Part shown: positions 9,608 through 17,932 of the stretch, piece by piece | Layout: each line of letters starts with the position of its first letter | Numbering within the stretch: the first letter of the stretch is position 1 | NCBI GenBank assembly: GCA_002747745.1 | Contig: PDQG01000008.1 | Location: 1-64,000 of the forward strand | From: a bacterium DOLZORAL124_38_8 | GTDB lineage: Bacteria > Patescibacteriota > Gracilibacteria > UBA4473 | Reading direction: 5' to 3' | DNA length: 64,000 nt | Translations under genes and position numbers: made by a program | The notes under the pieces: model-generated | Told to the model about the DNA's origin: nothing | Database searches by the model: none | Seen by the model: the letters and a program-made list of their open reading frames with translations, nothing else

Positions 9608-11143
9608 CTATTCTTGTTCATCTTCGCCTTTATTTTGGAAGATGGTTCGGAATTTGACGTATTCTGAAAGTCGGAGTCCTGTGAATTTTCCGAGCCAAAC
9701 ATTTCCTAGTACTGGCAAGAGAATTATTTCGGGAGTTGAAGTAATGGTATTAGAAATACTTGGTATTTTGAGCAACGCAAAAGCAATTAAACTTACGAAT
9801 ACGGTTTCTCCAGCGGAAATTAAAGCTTTTTTGAGTCCGCCTTCAGATTGAGCCGAAACGAATTTTTCCGATACGGTAGCCATCACCATAAGCGGGAAAA
9901 TTGCCAACACTAAGTTGATGGATGTGTCGAAATATACGGCGAGCCCTAGTACGGGTAAAAACGAAATAGCGAGGGCTGAGTGTAATAAGGAGACTCGTGG
10001 AATGTAGAGTAATTCAACTTTTTTAAAGATCGACCGAATCATGTATCCGACCACCATTACGACTAAGAATGACAAGAATCCAAAGTTAAATCCGAGCAAT
10101 AAAAAGCTGAGGGTCAACATCAGCGGTGAAAAAACCCCAAAAGTCGAAATTCCGATAAATTGTCGGAAAAAAGCAATGACAAACGTAATAAATGGAACTG
10201 CTAAGAGCAGATAAATTACATTGGCTGAAATACCGTTGGCCACAAAATAACTCGTAAGATTTGAAAAAATTAAGAACGGATTTTTGTGGTTGAGTCCGTC
10301 AACTAATTCAAAGCTAATGCCTCTTTTTTGGAGGGTTTGTACAATTTGCGGATTTCCCAATTGTTCAAAAATTGTGTTCAATGCCGAAAACCGAGTAACA
10401 ATAATTGATTTTGGTTGGATAATTTTTCGGGCGGTTTCAGATAGTTGCGAAATTTGTTTCAAAGAACCGCCTGTTAATTGTACCCATAGTTTGTTTTTGG
10501 CTTCAATATTCGGGGTCTTTTTGTTCCACCATTGGGCGAAATTTTGTAATCCTTTTGAATATTCAATATTGAAAATAATAAGGTTGGCTTCTCGTAGGGC
10601 TTCCGCGTTTTCTGACAGATTTTGTAAGAATTTTCCTTCGCTAACTAATCCAGATTGTCCATCTTTAATAAAAATTGGTTTGAGGTAAATCCCGTGAGCC
10701 CCAGCTTGGTGAATGATTTCTTCAGAATTTTTATTGGGGGAAGTAATAAATAATCCTGTTTTGTTATAAACAAAAATCTCTTTGGTGCGTTCGCGTACTT
10801 GATCTCCTTGTTTTATTTTCAACAAAACGGTTTGTTTTCCAAGTTTTTGGAATTTTCGTTCAACGGTTTTTCCAAATCGGAGTCCTTGTTCGTTGACTTG
10901 TGGCCAAATAAATCGTGCTGGACTTACTTCTTCGGACAATATTTGTGAGTTTTCGCCTGAAAAGTTCACGGCCACTCCTTGTCGGACAAACGTTGGTCCG
11001 TCAATCAGTGGTTGAATGATTTTACTAGGTTCTAATATTAATGGTTTGGCGTCATCAGGGACGTCATTTTGAGTATTGGCTACGGCCCATGTTTGAGTAA
11101 CACAACAAAGGCTCAAAATAAGTGTTGTTAATAGTTTGTTCAT
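9608..11143 (-). CDS. PKD-like domain protein with C-terminal 7TM (transglutaminase-associated 7TM family)
   Basis: The 511-residue protein starts with a Sec signal peptide (MNKLLTTLILSLCCVTQTWA). Residues about 50-127 look like a PKD/Ig-like beta domain (VRQGVAVNFSGENS, then FQKLGKQTVLLKIKQGD). A globular alpha/beta part (130-290) precedes a seven-helix membrane region (about 300-480). The membrane part carries landmarks of the '7TM domain of inactive transglutaminase' family: GISTFGVFSPLMLTLSF (331-347), ELLYIPRVSLLHS, a PLMVMATVSEKF stretch and GKFTGLRLSEYVKFR near the end. It is the first gene of the operon with the ATP-grasp fusion protein, as in the known ligase/7TM neighbourhoods. The transglutaminase-like ectodomain is not recognisable, so the sensor part seems to have been replaced. 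It probably senses or recruits an extracytoplasmic substrate for the cytoplasmic ligase. Confidence 0.75.
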   Translation of the reverse strand: MNKLLTTLILSLCCVTQTWAVANTQNDVPDDAKPLILEPSKIIQPLIDGPTFVRQGVAVNFSGENSQILSEEVSPARFIWPQVNEQGLRFGKTVERKFQKLGKQTVLLKIKQGDQVRERTKEIFVYNKTGLFITSPNKNSEEIIHQAGAHGIYLKPIFIKDGQSGLVSEGKFLQNLSENAEALREANLIIFNIEYSKGLQNFAQWWNKKTPNIEAKNKLWVQLTGGSLKQISQLSETARKIIQPKSIIVTRFSALNTIFEQLGNPQIVQTLQKRGISFELVDGLNHKNPFLIFSNLTSYFVANGISANVIYLLLAVPFITFVIAFFRQFIGISTFGVFSPLMLTLSFLLLGFNFGFLSFLVVMVVGYMIRSIFKKVELLYIPRVSLLHSALAISFLPVLGLAVYFDTSINLVLAIFPLMVMATVSEKFVSAQSEGGLKKALISAGETVFVSLIAFALLKIPSISNTITSTPEIILLPVLGNVWLGKFTGLRLSEYVKFRTIFQNKGEDEQE

Positions 11144-11200
11144 ACAATCATTCTTTCTATTTTTCGTGAAATGTCTATTTTTTCTGTCTGTAAATGCGGT

Positions 11201-11228
11201 TTGCTTTTTCTCGTTTCTTGGCTAATTT
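11201..11228 (+). promoter_or_regulatory. sufB promoter, leaderless type
   Basis: TTGCTT (11201-11206), a 16-bp spacer and TAATTT (11223-11228) lie just before the ATG at 11236, with 7 nt between the -10 and the start codon. This supports 11236 rather than 11194 as the start of sufB. Confidence 0.5.
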
Positions 11229-11235
11229 TGTGCCG

Positions 11236-12633
11236 ATGGTAGACTTTCAAGACTTATCTCGGCTCGATTTAGATACTCCCGGGAATCAGTCGTATGTTGG
11301 GAAATGGGGAAAGGGATTGTCTGAAACGTTAGTTCGTAATATTTCAGCAGAAAAAAACGAACCGCAATGGGTTTTGGATATTCGGTTAAAAGCCTTGGAA
11401 GTGTTTCATAAACAATCTTTTCCAACTTGGGGGCCCGATATTTCGTCGCTTGATTTAGAGAATATTTGTTTTTATGCGGCGGCCGATCAAGACTCCAATC
11501 AAAAATCGTGGGATGATGTTGATCCAGAAATTAAAGCTACGTTTGAGCGTTTGAAAATTCCAGAATCAGAAAGAGCGTATTTAGCAGGCGTTGGAGCCCA
11601 GTACGATAGCGAAATGGTGTACCATAATTTAAAATCAGAGTGGGAAGAACAGGGCGTTATTTTTTTAGATTTTGATGTGGCCATTCAAAAACACTCAGAG
11701 TTAGTAAAGGAATATTTTACTAAATGTATTCCGATTCACGATCATAAATTTTCAGCGTTGCATTATGCCATTTTTTCGGGCGGCACGTTTTTGTATGTGC
11801 CAGCCGGAGTAAAATTAGATCAACCGCTTCAAGCGTATTTTAGAATGAATGCCCAAAATGGGGGACAATTTGAACACACCTTAATTGTGGTTGAAGAAGG
11901 AGCCGAAGTAGAATATATCGAAGGTTGTTCGGCACCAAAGTTTGGTTCAAATTCGTTACATGCAGGGGGCGTAGAGGTGTTTGTAGCGGAGAAGGCTCGT
12001 GTGCGGTACAGTTCGGTTGAAAACTGGTCGACGGATACTTTTAACCTCAACACCAAACGAGCTCTAGTAAAAGATTTTGGCGTTATGGAATGGGTTGGTG
12101 GCAATTTGGGTTCGCAAACCACGATGTTGTATCCGTGTTCATTACTAGTGGGCGATTACGCTCGAGCGGATCATTTAGGGGTGGCGTTTGCTAATAAAAA
12201 CCAAAACCAAGACACCGGAGCCAAAATTATTATTACAGGAAAGAAGTGCCGTGCTACGGTAGTAAGTAAAAGTCTGAGTAAAGGTGGGGGAATTTCAACC
12301 TACCGCGGATTGATTAGTGTTGAAAAGTCAGCCGATAATGCCACGGTTAACATCGAATGTGATGCGTTAATGTTAGATGGAGTATCGGTTTCGGATACGA
12401 TTCCACATATTGTTTGTAAAAATGATTCGGCTTCTATTACGCACGAAGCCAGTGCTGGAAAAATATCAGAAGAAGTGCTGATGTATTTTGAGTCTCGTGG
12501 AATAGAAGAAGAAGTAGCGAAAGGAATTGTAGTAAATGGGTTTTTGAACGAAGTCGTAAAAACTCTCCCACTTGAATATGCAGGAGAGTTGAATCGTCTG
12601 ATTGAACTCGAAATGGAGGGGAGTATTGGGTAG
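11236..12633 (+). CDS. sufB: Fe-S cluster assembly scaffold protein SufB
   Basis: SufB forms the SufBC2D scaffold for iron-sulfur cluster assembly in the cytoplasm. The protein has the right-handed beta-helix signatures YVPAGVKLDQPLQAYFRMN and VEEGAEVEYIEGCSAP, and both functional residues known from E. coli SufB are kept: the Cys in NIECDALM (Cys405 equivalent) and the His in THEASAGKI (His433 equivalent). The conserved tail IVVNGFLNEV is present. The ORF can be read from 11194, but a promoter-like pair ends 7 nt before the ATG at 11236 and the product MVDFQDLSRL fits the family start, giving 465 residues. Neither sufC, sufD nor sufS is adjacent, so the partners must lie elsewhere or SufB may work without SufD. 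It converges on upp with only 2 bp between stops. Confidence 0.95.
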   Translation: MVDFQDLSRLDLDTPGNQSYVGKWGKGLSETLVRNISAEKNEPQWVLDIRLKALEVFHKQSFPTWGPDISSLDLENICFYAAADQDSNQKSWDDVDPEIKATFERLKIPESERAYLAGVGAQYDSEMVYHNLKSEWEEQGVIFLDFDVAIQKHSELVKEYFTKCIPIHDHKFSALHYAIFSGGTFLYVPAGVKLDQPLQAYFRMNAQNGGQFEHTLIVVEEGAEVEYIEGCSAPKFGSNSLHAGGVEVFVAEKARVRYSSVENWSTDTFNLNTKRALVKDFGVMEWVGGNLGSQTTMLYPCSLLVGDYARADHLGVAFANKNQNQDTGAKIIITGKKCRATVVSKSLSKGGGISTYRGLISVEKSADNATVNIECDALMLDGVSVSDTIPHIVCKNDSASITHEASAGKISEEVLMYFESRGIEEEVAKGIVVNGFLNEVVKTLPLEYAGELNRLIELEMEGSIG

Positions 12634-12635
12634 AA

Positions 12636-13256
12636 TTAACTTTTAAAAATTCTGTCACCAGCGTCGCCTAATCCTGGTACGATGTATCCTTTTTCGTTTA
12701 GATTTTCATCTATTTGGGCTACAAATACGGGACCCTTGAATTTTTTTTCTACGGTTTTGATTCCCTCTGGGGCGGCAAGTAGCGCTAGAACGGTAATTTG
12801 TTCTTGTTTTATTCCAGCTTGTTCGAGGTATTCAATGGCGGCTACTAAAGACCCTCCGGTAGCCAACATTGGGTCTACTAAAAATACTTGGTCGTCTTTC
12901 ATTCCAGCTGGAAATTTTTCGTAATAAGTTTCTGGTTCTAAGGTTTCTTCATTTCGAGCCAATCCAATAAATCCACTTTTAGCAAAAGGAAGTGTTTCTA
13001 GACAAGCATTCAGCATTCCCAGTCCTGCTCGTAAAATTGGAATAATCGTAATGTCAGTGGCTATTTTTTTACCAGTAATGCTTTTGAGCGGCGTTGTAAC
13101 AGGAATATCCGTTAATGGAAGTGTTTTAGTTGCCTCCAGTAACAACATTTGTGTTAATTCATTGGTGAGTTCTCGAAATAGTTTTGAGTTAGTGTCGGTA
13201 GACCGAAGCAAAGAAATTTTGTGGTCTTTAAGCGGGTGCGAAAGTTCATAAATCAT
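12636..13256 (-). CDS. upp: Uracil phosphoribosyltransferase
   Basis: Upp converts uracil and PRPP to UMP in pyrimidine salvage. The roughly 206-residue length is typical. The PRPP-binding loop reads VFLVDPMLATGGSLVAAIEYL and the uracil-binding end PGLGDAGDRIF is present. The N-terminus (IYELSHPLKDHKISLLRSTDT) matches the family. The ORF track starts at a TTG (13259); the ATG one codon later (13256) is better because a TATACT hexamer ends 8 nt before it, which predicts a transcript with almost no leader. Convergent with sufB. Confidence 0.96.
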   Translation of the reverse strand: MIYELSHPLKDHKISLLRSTDTNSKLFRELTNELTQMLLLEATKTLPLTDIPVTTPLKSITGKKIATDITIIPILRAGLGMLNACLETLPFAKSGFIGLARNEETLEPETYYEKFPAGMKDDQVFLVDPMLATGGSLVAAIEYLEQAGIKQEQITVLALLAAPEGIKTVEKKFKGPVFVAQIDENLNEKGYIVPGLGDAGDRIFKS

Positions 13257-13264
13257 CAAAAGTG

Positions 13265-13292
13265 AGTATAAGAAAAAATATCGCTTTGGCGA
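13265..13292 (-). promoter_or_regulatory. upp promoter, leaderless type
   Basis: On the minus strand TCGCCA (13292-13287), a 16-bp spacer and TATACT (13270-13265) sit immediately upstream of the upp ATG at 13256. The -35 overlaps a weak hairpin (ATCGC-TTTG-GCGAG followed by seven T on the plus strand). Confidence 0.45.
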
Positions 13293-13418
13293 GATTTTTT
13301 TGATTGATATTTGTAGAGAAAAGGAATCAAGGCGTTTGAGCGTGTAATGAAATGTTTTTTATTGGAGTAAGTGTAATATTCCTGGATCGATGTAAATGAG
13401 AAAAAGGAATGACTTTTC

Positions 13419-13446
13419 TTGACTTTTATTATTTTTATATTATAAA
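13419..13446 (+). promoter_or_regulatory. Promoter of sigma factor gene
   Basis: TTGACT (13419-13424), 16-bp spacer, TATAAA (13441-13446); the ATG at 13470 lies 23 nt further on. This is one of the closest matches to the sigma70 consensus in the window and leaves a short leader. Confidence 0.5.
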
Positions 13447-13469
13447 TTGAAAAAAAATCTAATTATCAA

Positions 13470-14366
13470 ATGGGGAAAATTATGAGAAGAATTGACGTCG
13501 GTAAAAATAGTTTGAGAGTAGAAATTACGAATCGAACAGATAATCCTTGTCTTGAACCCTATCTTAATGAAATAAATAAGTTTCCTTTAATTTCTCCAGA
13601 AGAAGAAGTTGAATTAGCACGAAGAATTAAAGAGGGGGATAAAAATGCGCTTGATACTCTCGTGCAAGCGAATTTGCGGTTTGTAGTATCCGTGGCTAAG
13701 CCATATCAAAATGTAGGAGTAGATTTGATGGATTTAATTAGTGAAGGAAACAATGGACTTATTAAAGCTGCAAAAGAATTTGATGAAACACGAGGGAATA
13801 AATTTATATCCTATGCAGTGTATTGGGTACGGGCTGAAATTTATAAGGCAATTCAGAGTACATCTAAGACGATACGTTTGAAAGGTGGTCGTTTGAATAA
13901 TTATATAGGTAAATATTCAAAAATAGTAGAGAAATTTAGGCAAGAATATGGGAGGGAGCCCTCATTGATAGAAGTGGCAGAGGAGTTGAAAGTACCGATT
14001 GATACAGTACAAGATATCATAAGAATTCCTAAAAAAGGAGTTTCTTTTGATTCTCCATTCAATAATGACGGAGACAATACCTTGTTGAACATATTTCCAG
14101 ATAAAAATTCGCCAGTACCAGATGAGGAATTAATGCAATCGTCTTTAGGAACAGATTTAGGTCGTGTGTTGTCTGTGTTGACTGATGAGCGAGAGAAGTT
14201 TGTTATTAAAGCATTCTTTGGAATAGGAACCGAAGCAATGAGTTTAGAAGAAATTGCTAAAAAGTTTGGTTTTACAAGAGAAAGGGCTCGTCAAATTAAG
14301 GCAACAGCACTTAAACGTTTGCAAAAATCACCTGAAATCGGTTTACTCAAAAAGTATTTGGGATAG
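13470..14366 (+). CDS. Sigma-70 family RNA polymerase sigma factor (short group 1/2 type)
   Basis: The 298-residue protein contains region 1.2 (PYLNEINKFPLISPEEEVELARRI), region 2.1-2.2 (LRFVVSVAKPYQNVGVDLMDLISEGNNGLIKA), 2.3-2.4 (FDETRGNKFISYAVYWVRAEIYKAI), region 3 and region 4 with the helix-turn-helix SLEEIAKKFGFTRERARQIKATALKRL. It lacks region 1.1, like the short RpoD of Bacteroidota. In region 2.4 the near-universal WWIRQ(A/S)I is YWVRAEI, and the following segment SKTIRLKGGRLNNY lacks the usual RLP motif, so its -10 recognition may differ from a housekeeping sigma. It stands alone between upp and an unknown gene. It may be an alternative sigma factor; whether a longer RpoD exists elsewhere cannot be seen. 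Confidence 0.85.
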   Translation: MGKIMRRIDVGKNSLRVEITNRTDNPCLEPYLNEINKFPLISPEEEVELARRIKEGDKNALDTLVQANLRFVVSVAKPYQNVGVDLMDLISEGNNGLIKAAKEFDETRGNKFISYAVYWVRAEIYKAIQSTSKTIRLKGGRLNNYIGKYSKIVEKFRQEYGREPSLIEVAEELKVPIDTVQDIIRIPKKGVSFDSPFNNDGDNTLLNIFPDKNSPVPDEELMQSSLGTDLGRVLSVLTDEREKFVIKAFFGIGTEAMSLEEIAKKFGFTRERARQIKATALKRLQKSPEIGLLKKYLG

Positions 14367-14429
14367 CTTTCTGAAACGTAATAAAAAATCAGACTATTAA
14401 AATATTTGGTGAAAGGGGGGAAGAAACCT

Positions 14430-14879
14430 TTATAAATTTTGTTGAGCGAGATGTACTATTTCGTTAATAATTTCGTGTGATTTTGTAGGGAAATGAATGA
14501 TTTTGATTTCATTCTGGTTGGTGAATGTTTCGTTATTATCAGGGAACGCCTTTTGCAGTAAAACAGCTATTCTATATTTTGTATTAATGAATTCTGCTAG
14601 CACTTCTCCAGCTTTGTGTCCGTTTTGCATCTTTTTTACTAGATCTTCACCCAGTGTTTTTATAAAAAAAGCTTTTGTTTCGTCATCTAAAGTGATAACG
14701 TTATCTATATAGGCCACTTGCTTTTCTCCTTTGGTGGATTCTTCTAATTTGTTAAAAAAAGCTTCTATATTTTTAGAAATTTCTAACTTTATTTTTTGCT
14801 TGTGTTTAAAAATTTCTGTCAAAGAAGTGTCAGTTCGACCTTCGTCACTCGGTAGATATAAAACTTTTATTTCACACAT
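14430..14879 (-). CDS. Hypothetical cytoplasmic protein, 149 aa
   Basis: A soluble, mixed-charge protein of 149 residues without signal peptide, membrane helix or known motif. Predicted content is mostly helical, with a Lys/Glu-rich middle and a C-terminal segment with beta-like IKIIHFPTKSHEIINEIVHL. A strong promoter-like pair lies upstream and the topA terminator lies between it and topA, so it is a single-gene unit. The gene is convergent with the sigma factor gene. No function is inferred. Confidence 0.6.
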   Translation of the reverse strand: MCEIKVLYLPSDEGRTDTSLTEIFKHKQKIKLEISKNIEAFFNKLEESTKGEKQVAYIDNVITLDDETKAFFIKTLGEDLVKKMQNGHKAGEVLAEFINTKYRIAVLLQKAFPDNNETFTNQNEIKIIHFPTKSHEIINEIVHLAQQNL

Positions 14880-14912
14880 TTGCTTAGTGTTAAGAAGCGA
14901 TATATTATCATT

Positions 14913-14941
14913 TTTATAAATTAAAACTTGGAAAAAGTCAA
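14913..14941 (-). promoter_or_regulatory. Promoter of the 149-aa hypothetical gene
   Basis: Minus-strand TTGACT (14941-14936), 17-bp spacer and TATAAA (14918-14913), about 33 nt before the ATG at 14879. Near-consensus sigma70 geometry. Confidence 0.5.
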
Positions 14942-14973
14942 ATTGGTGGATAATTTTCAGTTTTGATGTACAT

Positions 14974-15003
14974 AAAAAAATCTCGCTTTAGCGAGATTTT
15001 TTA
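14974..15003 (-). terminator. Intrinsic terminator after topA
   Basis: The inverted repeat TCTCGC-TTTA-GCGAGA is flanked by A and T runs on both sides, so it can act in both directions. It begins 3 bp after the topA stop codon and fits termination of topA transcription. Confidence 0.75.
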
Positions 15004-15006
15004 TGC

Positions 15007-17487
15007 TTATTTTTTCTTATTTGTTTTTTTCTTTTTCATTTCCAATACTTTTTGAGCCTTTTCAAGGGTAAACTGGCTGACATCAACCGTTTTATCTAAT
15101 TCTATTTTTGTTTTTCCTTGAATTAAACTGTGTCGTCCCCAACGAGCCTTTTCAATTCGGATACCAGCCTCTTCCCAATTATGAACGACTTTTTCCCGTT
15201 CTTTTTTCTTTTTGTCTTCAATTAATTCTTTGATATCTTCCTGAGTCAAATTATCAAAATCGTATTTCTTGTTCACATTAATAAACATCCCATTCCATTT
15301 AATATACGGACCAAATCGTCCGACATTTTTTTGGACTGGAAACCCTTCGTATTCTGCAATGGGAGCATCGGCTTGTTTTTTGGCATTTACCAACTCAATC
15401 GCGGTTTCTAAGCTGACCGTCATTGGGTTTTCGTCTTTGGGCAATGAGACATATTTTCCGTCAAATTTAATATACGGACCAAATCGTCCATTATTCGCCA
15501 CAATTTCTTCTCCTTCTGGCGTGTGTCCAACGACCCGTGGCAACGTAAACAAGGCCAAAGCTTCTTCTAGCGAGATAGATTTTACACCTAGATTTGAAGG
15601 AATAGAAGCAAAGGTTGGTTTTTCTTCATCATCTTTGGTTCCAATTTGAATCATAGGGCCGAACCGTCCAATACGGGCAAAGACGGGTTTTCCACTCTTA
15701 GGGTCGGTTCCAAGTTCTCGCATTTGAGTGGCTTCGGATCGAGAAATATCGGCCGATTTTTCTACGATAGCGTGGAACGGATCATAAAACTCTTTAATCA
15801 TTTGGTTCCAGACAATTTTTCCCGTAGCGACTTCATCAAACTGACCTTCGACTTTTCGGGTAAACCCATAATCAACAATATTTTCAAAATTATGAATCAA
15901 AAAATCGGTTACGACTTCTCCTAACGGAGTCGCAAAAATTTTATTTTTCTCTTTTCCGGTAATTTCCGTTTTTTCTTTCTGTGTAATTTCATCATTTTTT
16001 AGGGTCAACACCTGATAAGTTCGTTCGTGACCCTCTTTGCTCGCTTTTTCAATATAGTTTCGATGAATAATAGTCGAAATAGTTGGGGCGTAGGTAGACG
16101 GACGACCAATTCCTTCTTCTTCGAGTTTTTTTACCAATGAGGCTTCTGTAAATCGTGCTGGTGGACGGCTGAATGTTTCTCGAGCGGTCATTTCAGCTAA
16201 TTTCAAAATTTGTCCTTCTTTGATTGGGGGAAGCATTTTTTTTGCCAATGGATCTTCGGCTTCGTCGTCATCAGATCCTTCAAAGTAAACTTCTAAGAAT
16301 CCAGCAAATTTTACCATTTCTCCTTGGGCTTTTAATACTTCTTGATTCGTAGAAACTTCAATTTGTGCGGTTGTTTTTTCGAGTTTGGCGTCAGCCATTT
16401 GTCCAGCAATGGTTCGTTTCCAAATCAACTCATAGAGCCGTTTTTGGTTCGTATCGGCTCCAGCGGTTGTGTCGCTAAAATCAGTTGGACGAATGGCTTC
16501 ATGCGCTTCTTGGGCGTCGGCGTTTTTGGTTTTGAATTTTCGAGTTTGGGCGTATTCCGGTCCGTATTTTGATTCAATCGTTTTTTTTGCCGCAGCTAAG
16601 GCTTGCTCCGAAAGATTGGTCGAATCGGTACGCATATACGTAATTTTTCCCGCTTCGTATAGTTTTTGTGCTACCATCATGGTTTGTTTTACACTGAACC
16701 CAAGTTTTCGGCTGGCTTCTTGTTGCAGAGTTGAGGTGGTAAATGGGGCAGCGGGAGATTTTTTGGCTGGTTTAGTTTCGAGTGATTGTACTCGGTAATC
16801 AGCGCCGATACATTCGGTTAAGAATTTTTCGGCCTTGGCTTTTGACGGAAATTTTTTTCCATATTCGGCTTTGAGCATTTTGCCGTCTCCTAAATCAAAC
16901 TCGGCTACAAGACGGAATGTTCCTTTGGCGGCGTGTGCTTCAATCGCTCGTTCTCGTTCGACCACAATTCGGACGGCCACACTTTGTACTCGTCCAGCAC
17001 TTAGCCCAGTTTGTACTTTTTTCCACAATACAGGTGATAATTCGTATCCTACTAATCGGTCGAGTACTCGGCGGGCCTGTTGGGCGTCTACCAAATTTTG
17101 ATCAACGGTTCGAGGGGCTTTGACGGCGGCGGTAATAGCGGGTTTGGTAATTTCGTGAAACACAATTCGTTTCGTTTTTTTGGGGTCTAAATTCAGAGCA
17201 TGACATACATGCCAAGCAATGGCTTCTCCTTCGCGGTCTTCATCGGCGGCTAGCCAAACTTCTTTGCCTTTCGCGGCTCGTTTAAGCTCGCTTACGACTC
17301 GTTTTTTATCGTCATTAATTTCGTAATGTGGGGTAAATAATCCACTTTCTATATCAATGTTCATGCCTTTGCTGGGCAGGTCTCGGATGTGTCCAAAACT
17401 TGATTTTACGGTAAAATCAGAACCTAAAAATTTCTCAATGGTTTTGGCTTTGGCAGGAGACTCTACAATCACTAAATTCTTACTCAT
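15007..17487 (-). CDS. topA: DNA topoisomerase I (type IA)
   Basis: TopA relaxes negative supercoils through a transient 5'-phosphotyrosine. The 826-residue protein starts with the Toprim domain (VESPAKAKTIEKFLG; DEDREGEAIAWH near residue 82) and has the catalytic Tyr in GKITYMRTDSTNLS near residue 285. The C-terminus carries several topoisomerase C-terminal repeats (GRFGPYIKFDGKYVSLP, GRFGPYIKWNGMFINV, RWGRHSLIQG) and a Lys-rich tail, with no Cys4 zinc fingers; this is the Bacteroidota/CPR style rather than the E. coli one. A TTGCCA-17-TACACT promoter lies about 30 nt upstream of the start and a hairpin terminator follows the stop. Confidence 0.97.
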   Translation of the reverse strand: MSKNLVIVESPAKAKTIEKFLGSDFTVKSSFGHIRDLPSKGMNIDIESGLFTPHYEINDDKKRVVSELKRAAKGKEVWLAADEDREGEAIAWHVCHALNLDPKKTKRIVFHEITKPAITAAVKAPRTVDQNLVDAQQARRVLDRLVGYELSPVLWKKVQTGLSAGRVQSVAVRIVVERERAIEAHAAKGTFRLVAEFDLGDGKMLKAEYGKKFPSKAKAEKFLTECIGADYRVQSLETKPAKKSPAAPFTTSTLQQEASRKLGFSVKQTMMVAQKLYEAGKITYMRTDSTNLSEQALAAAKKTIESKYGPEYAQTRKFKTKNADAQEAHEAIRPTDFSDTTAGADTNQKRLYELIWKRTIAGQMADAKLEKTTAQIEVSTNQEVLKAQGEMVKFAGFLEVYFEGSDDDEAEDPLAKKMLPPIKEGQILKLAEMTARETFSRPPARFTEASLVKKLEEEGIGRPSTYAPTISTIIHRNYIEKASKEGHERTYQVLTLKNDEITQKEKTEITGKEKNKIFATPLGEVVTDFLIHNFENIVDYGFTRKVEGQFDEVATGKIVWNQMIKEFYDPFHAIVEKSADISRSEATQMRELGTDPKSGKPVFARIGRFGPMIQIGTKDDEEKPTFASIPSNLGVKSISLEEALALFTLPRVVGHTPEGEEIVANNGRFGPYIKFDGKYVSLPKDENPMTVSLETAIELVNAKKQADAPIAEYEGFPVQKNVGRFGPYIKWNGMFINVNKKYDFDNLTQEDIKELIEDKKKKEREKVVHNWEEAGIRIEKARWGRHSLIQGKTKIELDKTVDVSQFTLEKAQKVLEMKKKKTNKKK

Positions 17488-17516
17488 TATTATATGGCTA
17501 CAAATATTTCAAAACG

Positions 17517-17545
17517 AGTGTAAGTAAAAATATTTCTCTTGGCAA
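17517..17545 (-). promoter_or_regulatory. topA promoter
   Basis: Minus-strand TTGCCA (17545-17540), 17-bp spacer, TACACT (17522-17517). The start codon at 17487 lies 29 nt downstream. The sequence resembles the region upstream of upp. Confidence 0.45.
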
Positions 17546-17570
17546 AATTTAATGTGTTTTAGAAAATAAT

Positions 17571-17598
17571 TTGCATTTTCAGAAAAACATTTTATAAT
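17571..17598 (+). promoter_or_regulatory. Promoter of the 17625 gene pair
   Basis: TTGCAT (17571-17576), 16-bp spacer, TATAAT (17593-17598), 26 nt before the ATG at 17625. The same -35, spacing and -10 occur at 18586-18613. Confidence 0.55.
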
Positions 17599-17624
17599 AA
17601 TTTTGTTTTTAAATAGATTTTCTT

Positions 17625-17930
17625 ATGGAAAGTGTAAATGAGAATTTAGTTGATATACCGACCACATTAAAGGAATTAATTAAATTTTGTAAAAAATGTC
17701 CCAAAAGTGTTTCGAATATTAATGATGGCGGATTTTATTCTGATAAAGATATAGTATGGGTTTTTAAACACATTGATGAGAAATTGTTAAATGAATTCTT
17801 TGATAAACACACTCAAAAAGCTCTTGAGATTCAAGCAGTAAGTGAAATATTTGGGGAAGTGGCCAAGCGGTTGAAAGAGCCGGTGTATAAAAAAGCACTT
17901 GCGGCATATGTAAGAAGAATAGCGGTTTGA
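17625..17930 (+). CDS. Hypothetical protein, 101 aa
   Basis: A soluble 101-residue protein without recognised family. The sequence is mostly helical, with a basic C-terminus (KKALAAYVRRIAV) and a Lys/Cys cluster near residue 20 (KFCKKCPKS), which is too small for a zinc site. It has its own TTGCAT-16-TATAAT promoter and is followed 2 bp later by the ATG of the next gene, so the two are co-expressed. No function is inferred. Confidence 0.55.
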   Translation: MESVNENLVDIPTTLKELIKFCKKCPKSVSNINDGGFYSDKDIVWVFKHIDEKLLNEFFDKHTQKALEIQAVSEIFGEVAKRLKEPVYKKALAAYVRRIAV

Positions 17931-17932
17931 AT

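Noticed and set aside
13272-13302. Riboswitch or terminator upstream of upp
   Set aside because: The stem is only about five base pairs and overlaps the predicted -35 of upp; no plus-strand gene ends there and the upp transcript seems leaderless.
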